Assembly: GCA_016463385.1 (NCBI GenBank)
Contig: JAEMRL010000077.1
Span: 3,439 to 9,072 of the forward strand
Direction of reading: 5' to 3'
Origin: Thermoleophilia bacterium
Lineage (GTDB): Bacteria > Actinomycetota > Thermoleophilia > Miltoncostaeales > Miltoncostaeaceae
Length of the DNA stretch: 5,634 nucleotides
Under the pieces are notes generated by a model. The model had not been told where the DNA came from, made no database searches, and worked only from the letters and a program-made list of their open reading frames with translations. The stretch's first letter is position 1. Every line of letters begins with the position of its first letter. Shown here one piece after another: positions 1-4,944 of the stretch. Both the position numbers and the translations under genes were made by a program.

Positions 1-67
1 GTGCGAGAAGTGCCGCCGCGAGGGCGAGGCCCACGCGAGACCTGCCGGGCGAGAGGGGGAAGCCCAT
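1..67 (-). CDS. Possible 5' end of an exported protein (partial, runs off the left edge)
   Basis: On the minus strand an ATG at 67-65 opens a frame of 22 codons that reaches the window edge without a stop. The translation has an N-terminal stretch with two arginines (residues 9 and 11) followed by a hydrophobic run, VGLALAAALLA, at residues 12-22, which looks like the n- and h-regions of a Sec signal peptide. A weak AGGA-like ribosome site lies about 10 nt upstream. The frame begins 49 nt after the etfA stop, on the same strand, so it could be the next gene of that unit. Too little is visible to assign a family. A competing reading is a plus-strand gene tail in the codon-aligned opposite frame (positions 2-151), which also has high GC3. 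I see only a modest preference for the minus-strand reading. Confidence 0.3.
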   Translation of the reverse strand, partial: MGFPLSPGRSRVGLALAAALLA

Positions 68-102
68 GTCGGGCCGATCCTGCTCCCGCCCGGCAGGTTT
101 CG
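36..102. repeat. Long imperfect inverted repeat downstream of etfA
   Basis: The arms at 36-51 and 87-102 are inverted copies; the core CCTGCCGGGCG (41-51) pairs perfectly with 87-97, and A40/T98, A38/T100, G37/C101 and C36/G102 extend it, with one G-T pair at 39/99. The 35-nt interior contains a smaller hairpin, GCCC (62-65) with GGGC (71-74). It lies just past the etfA stop at 117. It could form a transcript hairpin and act in termination or 3'-end protection, but neither strand has a clear T-tract after the stem, so it is not a canonical intrinsic terminator. It overlaps the possible coding start at 67. Confidence 0.5.
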
Positions 103-116
103 TCAAGATCCCATCG

Positions 117-1079
117 CTACGAGCCCCGGCGCTCCTTCACCAGCTCGGTGAGCTTCGGGACGATCGTCTGGAGGTCGCCGACGACGCCGAGGTCGCTGAA
201 GTCGAAGATCGGCGCGTTCGGGTCCTTGTTGATCGAGACGATCACCTGCGAGGTCTGCATGCCGACCTTGTGCTGGATCGCGCCCGACACGCCGCACCCG
301 ATGTAGAGCTTGGGCGAGACGACCTTGCCGGTCTGGCCGACCTGGGTCGGGTAGGGGTACCAGCCCGAGTCCACCACGGCGCGGGTGGACGCGACCGCGC
401 CCCCGAGCGCCGACGCCAGGTCCTCCATCAGCGAGAAGGCCTCGGGCGAGCCGAGACCGCGGCCGCCGGTCACCAGGATCTCGGCGTCCTCGATCGAGGG
501 ACCGGTCTGCTCCTCGTGGGCCTGGTCGACCATGACCGCCTTGGTGGAGAAGTCCTCCAGGTCGGCGGAGATCTCCTCGACGCTCGCCGAGCCACCCGAC
601 TCGACCGGGTCGAACGAGCCGGCGCGGATCAGGCCGAGACGGGGCTCGGAGCTCCAGCCGACGTCGGCGCGGATGGTGTCGCCGAGCGCCGAGCGCTTGC
701 CCACCAGGGCGCCGCCGTCCATCGCGAGGTCGTTGAGGTCCCAGTTGAGACCGGCGTCCAGACGGGCGGAGACGCCGCCGGCGATGTCGGTGCCGAGCAC
801 CGAGGCGGCGAAGAGCACGTTGCCGAAGCCCTTGTCGGCCACGAGCCGGCTGATGACGTCCACGCGCGGCTGCGGAAGCGGGGCCTCGAGCGACTCGCTG
901 TCGGCCACGAAGACCTGCTTCGCGCCGTAGCGGCCCGCCTGCTCGGCCAGCGGGGCGACGCCCGAGCCGATGAGCACCGCAGACGTGTCGGGGTCGAGCG
1001 AGACGGCCTTCGAGAGGACCCCGAGGGAGCCCTTCTGGATCGACGAGCCGTGGTGCTCGAGGAAGACGAGGGTGCTCAT
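117..1079 (-). CDS. etfA: Electron transfer flavoprotein alpha subunit (EtfA/FixB)
   Basis: This is the 320-residue large subunit of the cytoplasmic electron transfer flavoprotein, which binds FAD and shuttles electrons from acyl-CoA dehydrogenases to the quinone pool via ETF:quinone oxidoreductase. Residues 1 to about 185 form the N-terminal alpha/beta domain. The C-terminal FAD domain begins near ILVTGGRGLGSPEAF (201-215), followed by STRAVVDSGWYP (231-242), TQVGQTGK (245-252) and the family signature LYIGCGVSGAIQHKVGMQ (258-275). INKDPNAPIFDFSDLGVVGDL (283-303) is also diagnostic. Length matches the family norm of 310-330. The ATG at 1079 is chosen because AGGAAG sits 5 nt upstream and because it overlaps the etfB stop as ATGA, indicating translational coupling. 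A longer in-frame extension into etfB has no family similarity. The stop is TAG at 117-119. Confidence 0.96.
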   Translation of the reverse strand: MSTLVFLEHHGSSIQKGSLGVLSKAVSLDPDTSAVLIGSGVAPLAEQAGRYGAKQVFVADSESLEAPLPQPRVDVISRLVADKGFGNVLFAASVLGTDIAGGVSARLDAGLNWDLNDLAMDGGALVGKRSALGDTIRADVGWSSEPRLGLIRAGSFDPVESGGSASVEEISADLEDFSTKAVMVDQAHEEQTGPSIEDAEILVTGGRGLGSPEAFSLMEDLASALGGAVASTRAVVDSGWYPYPTQVGQTGKVVSPKLYIGCGVSGAIQHKVGMQTSQVIVSINKDPNAPIFDFSDLGVVGDLQTIVPKLTELVKERRGS

Positions 1080-1855
1080 ACGAGCTTCCTTTCCACGAGG
1101 AAATCGAGGATCTGCTGCGCCGCGTTGCCGTCGTCCTCGATCTTCTGGTTGCCGCCGCGCGACTCGGGCGGGCTCAGCGAGATGACGGTGGTGCGCGAGC
1201 CGGCCTCGCCTGCACGGGCGGCGTCGACGCCGACGTCGGCGAGCGACTTGACGTCCTGCGGCTTCTTCTTGGCGCCCATGATCCCCTTGAGCGAGGGGTA
1301 GCGGGGCTCGTTGAGCGAGTCGGCCACCGCGAGCACGGCCGGGAGGCTCGTGCGGATGCGGTCGTAGCCGAACTCGGTCTGCCGCTTGGCGGTGATGCTG
1401 CCGTCGGCCACCTCGAGCTCGGAGATCTGCGAGATCACCGGCATCTTGAGGCGGTCGGCGACCGCGGCCCACAGCACGGCGCCGTCGGCGTCGGAGGCCT
1501 GCTGGCCGAAGAGGACCAGGTCGGGCGACTCGGCCTCGAGGGCCTTGGCCAGCACGTAGCTGGTGGCCACCAGGTCGGAGCCCACGGCGGCCTCGTCGGA
1601 GACGAGCACGGCGCGGTCGGCGCCCATGGCCAGGCCCTTGCGGATCGAGTCGAGCGCCTTGCTCGCGCCCAGGGAGACGAGGACGACCTCGCCGTCGCCC
1701 GCGGCGTCGCGCAGCCGGATGCCCTCCTCGACCGCGTTCAGGTCGTAGGCGTTCAGCGAGCGGTCACCCGAGCGGTCCATCCGGAGCGTGCCCGGGTCGA
1801 TCCGTCGGTTGGGGCCGGGATCCGGCACCTCTTTGACACAGACCGCGATCTTCAA
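1076..1855 (-). CDS. etfB: Electron transfer flavoprotein beta subunit (EtfB/FixA)
   Basis: This is the 259-residue partner of EtfA; in known ETFs the beta subunit buries AMP or, in bifurcating types, a second FAD, and carries the recognition loop that docks on acyl-CoA dehydrogenases. Family features include the N-terminus MKIAVCVKEVPDP, NAYDLNAVEEGIRLRD (35-50), the nucleotide-site segment LFGQQASDADG (115-125), the signature region AKRQTEFGYDRIRTSLPAVLAV (156-177) and the loop LNEPRYPSLKGIMGAKKKP (181-199). I chose TTG at 1855 as the start: it gives the canonical N-terminus and has AGGGGGG (1861-1867) 5 nt upstream. A GTG at 1882 would add nine atypical residues. The stop TGA overlaps the etfA start. 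From sequence alone I cannot say whether this ETF bifurcates electrons; the neighbours suggest a conventional beta-oxidation role. Confidence 0.95.
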   Translation of the reverse strand: MKIAVCVKEVPDPGPNRRIDPGTLRMDRSGDRSLNAYDLNAVEEGIRLRDAAGDGEVVLVSLGASKALDSIRKGLAMGADRAVLVSDEAAVGSDLVATSYVLAKALEAESPDLVLFGQQASDADGAVLWAAVADRLKMPVISQISELEVADGSITAKRQTEFGYDRIRTSLPAVLAVADSLNEPRYPSLKGIMGAKKKPQDVKSLADVGVDAARAGEAGSRTTVISLSPPESRGGNQKIEDDGNAAQQILDFLVERKLV

Positions 1856-1860
1856 TTCAG

Positions 1861-1867
1861 CCCCCCT
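1861..1867 (-). promoter_or_regulatory. Ribosome binding site deciding the etfB TTG start
   Basis: The minus strand reads AGGGGGG here, 5 nt upstream of the TTG at 1855-1853. This supports the TTG over the GTG at 1882, which lies upstream of the site. Confidence 0.6.
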
Positions 1868-1885
1868 ACCCGCCGTTTTCACGAA

Positions 1886-1912
1886 GTCGTCGCGTGACTC
1901 TAACGCGTCGAC
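1886..1912. promoter_or_regulatory. Inverted repeat upstream of etfB, possible operator
   Basis: GTCGTCGCGT (1886-1895) and ACGCGTCGAC (1903-1912) are inverted copies with 9 of 10 positions paired and a 7-nt centre. The centre contains, on the minus strand, TAGAGT (1902-1897), which resembles a -10 hexamer, though I see no -35 match at the expected distance. Its position about 30 nt upstream of the etfB start is where a dimeric repressor, for example a TetR-type fatty-acid regulator, would bind. Family and function are inferred; it could instead be an RNA hairpin between echA and etfB. Confidence 0.4.
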
Positions 1913-1924
1913 ATACCCGGCGGC

Positions 1925-1940
1925 GGGGCATCCACGCCCC
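1925..1940 (-). terminator. Short hairpin after the enoyl-CoA hydratase gene
   Basis: GGGGC (1925-1929) pairs with GCCCC (1936-1940) around a 6-nt loop, 12 nt beyond the hydratase stop codon. There is no T-tract after it on the minus strand, so it could at most be a weak or attenuating terminator between the hydratase and etfB. Confidence 0.2.
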
Positions 1941-1943
1941 TGG

Positions 1944-1955
1944 TGACGGCCGTCA
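1944..1955. repeat. Perfect 12-bp palindrome spanning the hydratase stop codon
   Basis: TGACGGCCGTCA is fully self-complementary and includes the TGA stop of the enoyl-CoA hydratase gene (1955-1953). It may be chance in GC-rich DNA, or a half of the operator-like cluster between the hydratase and etfB. Confidence 0.3.
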
Positions 1956-2726
1956 GCGCCCGCGGAACTCCGGCGTGCGCTTCTCGAAGAAGGCCGCCAT
2001 GCCCTCGCGCTGGTCCTCGGTGGTGAACGCCAGGGCGAACGCGTCGAGCTCGCGCGCGAGGTGCCCCTGGAGGTCGCCCTCGAGGGCGAGGTTCACCACC
2101 TCCTTGGCCGCGGCGATCGCCCACGGCGGCTTGGTCGCGATCTCCTCCGCCAGCGCCACCGCGCGGTCCATCAGCTCGTCGTGCGGGTAGACGTGGTTGG
2201 CCAGGCCGGTGGCGCGGGCCTCGTCGGCGGTGACGCGGCGGCCGGTGAAGATCAGCTCCTTCGCGAAGCCCGGCGAGGTCGCGCGGGCCATCCGCTGGGT
2301 GCCGCCCCACCCGGGCAGGATCCCGATGTTCACCTCGGGCAGGCCGAACTGGGCCTTCTCGGAGGCCAGGCGGATGTCGCACGCCAGGGCCAGCTCGCAG
2401 CCGCCGCCGAGGGCGTAGCCGTTGACGGCCGCGATCACCGGCTTCGGGAAGTTCTCGAGCCGGTTGGTCACCGCGTGGCCGCGCCGGGCGTACTCGCGGG
2501 CCTCGAGCGGCGTGGCCTCGCGCATGTGGTTGATGTCGGCCCCCGCGGTGAAGGCGCGCTCACCGGCGCCGGTCAGCACCAGCGCGCGGATCTCGGGGTC
2601 GTTCTCCAGGCTGTTCAGGTGGGCGTCGAGGTCGTCGAGCATCGACACCGACAGGGCGTTCAGCGCGTCGGGGCGGTTGAGCGTGAGGATCGCGATGCGC
2701 TCGCGGCGCTCCAGATCGACCGACAT
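1953..2726 (-). CDS. Enoyl-CoA hydratase (crotonase family)
   Basis: The 257-residue protein is predicted to hydrate trans-2-enoyl-CoA to 3-hydroxyacyl-CoA in fatty-acid or branched-chain acyl-CoA breakdown in the cytoplasm. It has the complete crotonase fold signatures: LTLNRPDALNALS (14-26), the first oxyanion-hole segment FTAGADI (59-65), the second at NGYALGGGCELALACDIRLA (102-121), and FGLPEVNIGILPGWGGTQR (127-145). Both hydratase glutamates are present: Glu111 (GGGCE) and Glu131 (LPE), equivalent to Glu144 and Glu164 of rat crotonase. This argues for a true hydratase rather than an isomerase or other family member. The C-terminus FFEKRTPEFRGR is typical. The ATG at 2726 follows the B12-domain gene by 4 nt, and its AGGG ribosome site (2738-2735), 8 nt away, lies inside that gene, so the two are probably co-translated. 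Chain-length specificity cannot be read from the sequence. Confidence 0.95.
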   Translation of the reverse strand: MSVDLERRERIAILTLNRPDALNALSVSMLDDLDAHLNSLENDPEIRALVLTGAGERAFTAGADINHMREATPLEAREYARRGHAVTNRLENFPKPVIAAVNGYALGGGCELALACDIRLASEKAQFGLPEVNIGILPGWGGTQRMARATSPGFAKELIFTGRRVTADEARATGLANHVYPHDELMDRAVALAEEIATKPPWAIAAAKEVVNLALEGDLQGHLARELDAFALAFTTEDQREGMAAFFEKRTPEFRGR

Positions 2727-2730
2727 GCGC

Positions 2731-3132
2731 TCAGCCCTGCCCGCGGACCGACGACGTGATGAAGTCGACCATGCCCTGGATCGGGGCGCCGGGGGTGAAC
2801 ACCTCGGCGACGCCGAGCTCCTTGAGGGCGGGGATGTCGTCGCGCGGGATGGTGCCGCCCACCATCACCAGCACGTCGCCGGCGCCCTCGGCGCGGAGCA
2901 GGTCGACCACGCGGGGCACGAGCGTCATGTGCGCGCCGGAGAGGATCGAGAGGCCGACGGCGTCGGCGTCCTCCTGCACCACCGTCGCGGCGATCTGCTC
3001 GGGCGTCTGGTGGAGGCCGGTGTAGATGATCTCCATGCCGGCGTCGCGGAGGCTGCGGGCGATGATCTTCGCCCCGCGGTCGTGGCCATCGAGGCCGGGC
3101 TTGGCGATGACGACACGGATCGGGCGGTCCAC
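2731..3132 (-). CDS. Stand-alone cobalamin-binding subunit of a methylmalonyl-CoA mutase-type acyl-CoA mutase
   Basis: This 133-residue protein is essentially only the B12-binding Rossmann-like domain found at the C-terminus of methylmalonyl-CoA mutase. It shows all three base-off/His-on cobalamin motifs: DGHDRG (15-20, the DxHxxG motif with His17 as the lower cobalt ligand), SIL (62-64, the SxL motif) and GG at 92-93 in MVGGTIP. The family includes small subunits such as archaeal MCM small subunits and IcmB of isobutyryl-CoA mutase, which need a separate TIM-barrel large subunit for catalysis; none is visible here. The GTG at 3132 is chosen because GAGGAG (3147-3142) lies 9 nt upstream. An in-frame GTG at 3174 would add 14 unconserved residues. 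It sits first in a unit with the enoyl-CoA hydratase, implying propionyl-, methylmalonyl- or branched-chain acyl-CoA metabolism. The exact mutase substrate is not determinable. Confidence 0.9.
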   Translation of the reverse strand: MDRPIRVVIAKPGLDGHDRGAKIIARSLRDAGMEIIYTGLHQTPEQIAATVVQEDADAVGLSILSGAHMTLVPRVVDLLRAEGAGDVLVMVGGTIPRDDIPALKELGVAEVFTPGAPIQGMVDFITSSVRGQG

Positions 3133-3141
3133 GGGGACGGT

Positions 3142-3147
3142 CTCCTC
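3142..3147 (-). promoter_or_regulatory. Ribosome binding site deciding the B12-domain GTG start
   Basis: The minus strand reads GAGGAG, 9 nt upstream of the GTG at 3132-3130. Because it lies downstream of the alternative GTG at 3174, it favours the shorter 133-residue product. Confidence 0.55.
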
Positions 3148-3164
3148 GACTCGGGCGGTGGCGG

Positions 3165-3192
3165 AGTATCCCACAGCGACGGGGTCCGTCCG
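3165..3192 (-). promoter_or_regulatory. Possible promoter for the B12-domain/hydratase unit
   Basis: On the minus strand GATACT (3170-3165) resembles a -10 hexamer, and CGGACG (3192-3187), 16 nt upstream, matches three of six -35 positions. Transcription would begin near 3158, which is downstream of the alternative GTG at 3174 and consistent with the GTG start at 3132. The -35 is weak, so this is tentative. Confidence 0.3.
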
Positions 3193-3204
3193 CGCGGGCG
3201 CGCG

Positions 3205-3210
3205 TATTGT
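3205..3210 (+). promoter_or_regulatory. Possible -10 element for pepA
   Basis: TATTGT is an AT-rich island in otherwise GC-rich DNA, placed 32 nt before the pepA start and suggesting a leader of roughly 25 nt. No convincing -35 hexamer is seen 16-18 nt upstream. Confidence 0.25.
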
Positions 3211-3232
3211 CCGGTTCGTTCCCGAGCCCCCT

Positions 3233-3237
3233 GGAGG
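3233..3237 (+). promoter_or_regulatory. Ribosome binding site deciding the pepA ATG start
   Basis: GGAGG lies 5 nt upstream of the ATG at 3243. It rules out the in-frame TTG at 3207, which lies upstream of it, and the out-of-frame ATG at 3238. Confidence 0.7.
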
Positions 3238-3242
3238 ATGCG

Positions 3243-4721
3243 ATGCGCAGCACCGTGAGGAAGTCCGCCGACGTCGCGTCCGCGAAGGCCGATCTGCTCG
3301 TCGTGGCGGTGGGTGCGCCGGCCAAGCGCCTGTCGGGCCCTGCCGCCGAGGTGGACGCGGCGCTCGGCGGGCTGGTCGCGGCGGCGGTCAAGGACGGGGA
3401 GATCGACGGCAAGCCCGGCTCGGCCACCCGGTTCCACGTGGGCTCCGGCCTCGGCGCGAAGCGGGTCGTGGTGGTCGGGAGCGGCGAGGGCTCGGCCGCC
3501 GACTGGCGCTCGGCCGGCTCGGCCGCCGCGGGAGTGGCCGGGCGCGTCACGACCCGCTCGATCGCCCTCGTGCCGCCGGCCGAGGCGACGGCCTCCGAGG
3601 TGTCGGCGTTCATCGACGGCTTCACGACCGCCTCGTACGCGTTCGACCGCTTCAAGGGCCCCGACCCCTCGCGCAGGGCCGCCGCCGGGCGCCTCACCGT
3701 CCACTCCCCCACCATCGCCGGTGCCGACCTGCGCCGCGCCGACCGCCTCGCCGAGGCCGTCAGCGGCGCCCGCGACCTGGTCAACACCCCCTCCAACCAC
3801 CTCACCCCGACCATGCTCGGCGAGTACGCGAAGGCGCTCGCCGACGCCACGCCCGGCCTCAGTTGCACGGTGCTCGGCAAGGGCCGCCTCGAGAAGATGG
3901 GCGCCGGCGCCCTGCTCGGCGTGGCCCAGGGGTCGATGGAGCCGCCGCGGATGATCGTGCTGCGCTACCGGCCGGCCGAGGTCGCCCGGCCCGGCGAGGT
4001 GCTCGGCATCGTCGGCAAGGCCGTGACCTTCGACACCGGGGGCATCTCCATCAAGCCGTCCTCGGGCATGGAGGACATGAAGATGGACATGGGCGGCGGT
4101 GCCGCGGCGCTCGAGGCGACGGCCCTGATCGCCGCGCTCGGCCTCCCGGTGGAGGTGCTCACGGTGATCCCCTCCACCGAGAACATGCCGAGCGGGACCG
4201 CCCTGAAGCCCGGCGACGTGGTGACCGCGATGAACGGCAAGACCATCGAGGTCATCAACACCGATGCCGAGGGACGGCTGATCCTGGCCGACGCGCTGAC
4301 GCACGCCGCCCGGGAGGGCGCCACCCGGCTCATCGACATGGCGACCCTCACCGGGGCGATCGTGGTCGCCCTCGGCGAGGTCTACGCCGGCCTGTTCGGC
4401 TCGGACGAGGAGTGGGTCTCGCTGATCCGCGACGCCGGCGAGGAGTCGGGCGACCTCGCCTGGCCGATGCCCCTGCACGAGCGCTACGCGCCCCTGATCA
4501 AGAGCCAGGTCGCCGACCTCTCCAACTCGTCCAACAAGCGCCAGGCGGGCGCGGTGTACGCCGCGCAGTTCCTGCGCGAGTTCACCGAGGGCGTGCCGTG
4601 GGCGCACGTCGACATCGCCGGCACCGGGATGGTCGGCGGCAAGGGCACGGGCTTCGGCGTCCGGCTCGTCCTGGCCGTCGCCGAGCGCCTCGCGCAGGCG
4701 GACGCAGCCGCCGCCGACTGA
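3243..4721 (+). CDS. pepA: Leucyl aminopeptidase, M17 family (PepA)
   Basis: The 492-residue protein is a cytosolic, hexamer-forming, two-metal aminopeptidase that removes N-terminal residues such as leucine from peptides; family length is about 480-510. Residues 1 to about 150 are the variable N-terminal domain and about 165-492 the catalytic domain beginning near ARDLVNTPSNHLTP (176-189). By alignment to E. coli PepA with a constant offset of 11, the metal ligands are Lys259, Asp264, Asp282, Asp341 and Glu343, and the catalytic residues are Lys271 and Arg345. They lie in VGKAVTFDTGGISIKPS (257-273), MKMDMGGGAA (279-288) and the M17 signature NTDAEGRL (339-346). All are intact, so it should be active. 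It starts at an ATG with GGAGG 5 nt upstream and diverges from the B12-domain gene. The next gene begins 4 nt after its stop. Some PepA proteins also bind DNA; nothing here shows that. Confidence 0.98.
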   Translation: MRSTVRKSADVASAKADLLVVAVGAPAKRLSGPAAEVDAALGGLVAAAVKDGEIDGKPGSATRFHVGSGLGAKRVVVVGSGEGSAADWRSAGSAAAGVAGRVTTRSIALVPPAEATASEVSAFIDGFTTASYAFDRFKGPDPSRRAAAGRLTVHSPTIAGADLRRADRLAEAVSGARDLVNTPSNHLTPTMLGEYAKALADATPGLSCTVLGKGRLEKMGAGALLGVAQGSMEPPRMIVLRYRPAEVARPGEVLGIVGKAVTFDTGGISIKPSSGMEDMKMDMGGGAAALEATALIAALGLPVEVLTVIPSTENMPSGTALKPGDVVTAMNGKTIEVINTDAEGRLILADALTHAAREGATRLIDMATLTGAIVVALGEVYAGLFGSDEEWVSLIRDAGEESGDLAWPMPLHERYAPLIKSQVADLSNSSNKRQAGAVYAAQFLREFTEGVPWAHVDIAGTGMVGGKGTGFGVRLVLAVAERLAQADAAAAD

Positions 4722-4725
4722 GCCC

Positions 4726-4944
4726 GTGGCCGCCTGGATCATCCTCATCGGCCTCGGCGTCGCGGTGGCCGGCGTGCTGGTGAAGGTCGGGGTGGACGTT
4801 GCGCGCTACCTGCGCGCCGACCGTGAGGCGCACGGCGGCCGCCAGACGGTGACGGCCGCCAAGCAGGCCGGGGCCGTGATCGTGCTGGTGGTCGTCCTCG
4901 TCGCCCTCCTGATCGTGGTGCCCCTGATCGCCGGGGACGGCTGA
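4726..4944 (+). CDS. Small membrane protein with two predicted helices, function unknown
   Basis: A 72-residue frame starts at GTG 4726, 4 nt after the pepA stop, and ends at TGA 4942-4944. It has two hydrophobic segments, about residues 3-24 (WIILIGLGVAVAGVLV core) and 48-69 (AGAVIVLVVVLVALLIVVPL core), joined by a polar loop at 27-46 carrying R27, R30, R33, R39 and K46. The positive-inside rule would put the loop in the cytoplasm and both ends outside. No ribosome site is evident, so translation is probably coupled to pepA. I do not recognise the family; the first helix is loosely reminiscent of small two-helix DUF proteins such as DUF2905, but the second half does not fit well. The tight packing between two confident genes and the coherent topology support it as real. 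Confidence 0.7.
   Translation: MAAWIILIGLGVAVAGVLVKVGVDVARYLRADREAHGGRQTVTAAKQAGAVIVLVVVLVALLIVVPLIAGDG

Noticed and set aside
66..1301. 411-codon plus-strand open frame antisense to etfA and etfB
   Set aside because: It is the low-complexity, Asp/Arg/Gly/Ala-rich shadow expected opposite GC-rich genes. The minus-strand frames give clear ETF families.
117..1472. Extended 451-residue version of EtfA reaching into etfB
   Set aside because: The extra N-terminal residues are an arginine-rich frame shadow of etfB. The ATG at 1079 has a good ribosome site and gives the standard EtfA start.
2061..2759. 232-codon plus-strand frame opposite the enoyl-CoA hydratase
   Set aside because: Antisense shadow rich in Arg, Gly, Val and Asp; the opposite strand encodes a complete crotonase with both catalytic glutamates.
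3191..3204. CG-alternating tract between the divergent genes as a regulatory palindrome
   Set aside because: Simple CG alternation is expected by chance at this base composition and the symmetry is imperfect; I kept it only as a comment on the divergent region.
2660..3880. 406-codon minus-strand frame overlapping the B12-domain gene and pepA
   Set aside because: It crosses two confident genes in different frames and shows no family motifs.
2925..4748. 607-codon minus-strand open frame antisense to pepA
   Set aside because: The translation is low-complexity (His/Arg/Gly/Ala/Asp) with no recognisable domain, and the plus strand encodes a complete M17 peptidase with every catalytic residue.
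3026..4783. 585-codon plus-strand open frame overlapping pepA in another frame
   Set aside because: Arg/Gly-rich composition without domains; a frame shadow of pepA in GC-rich DNA.
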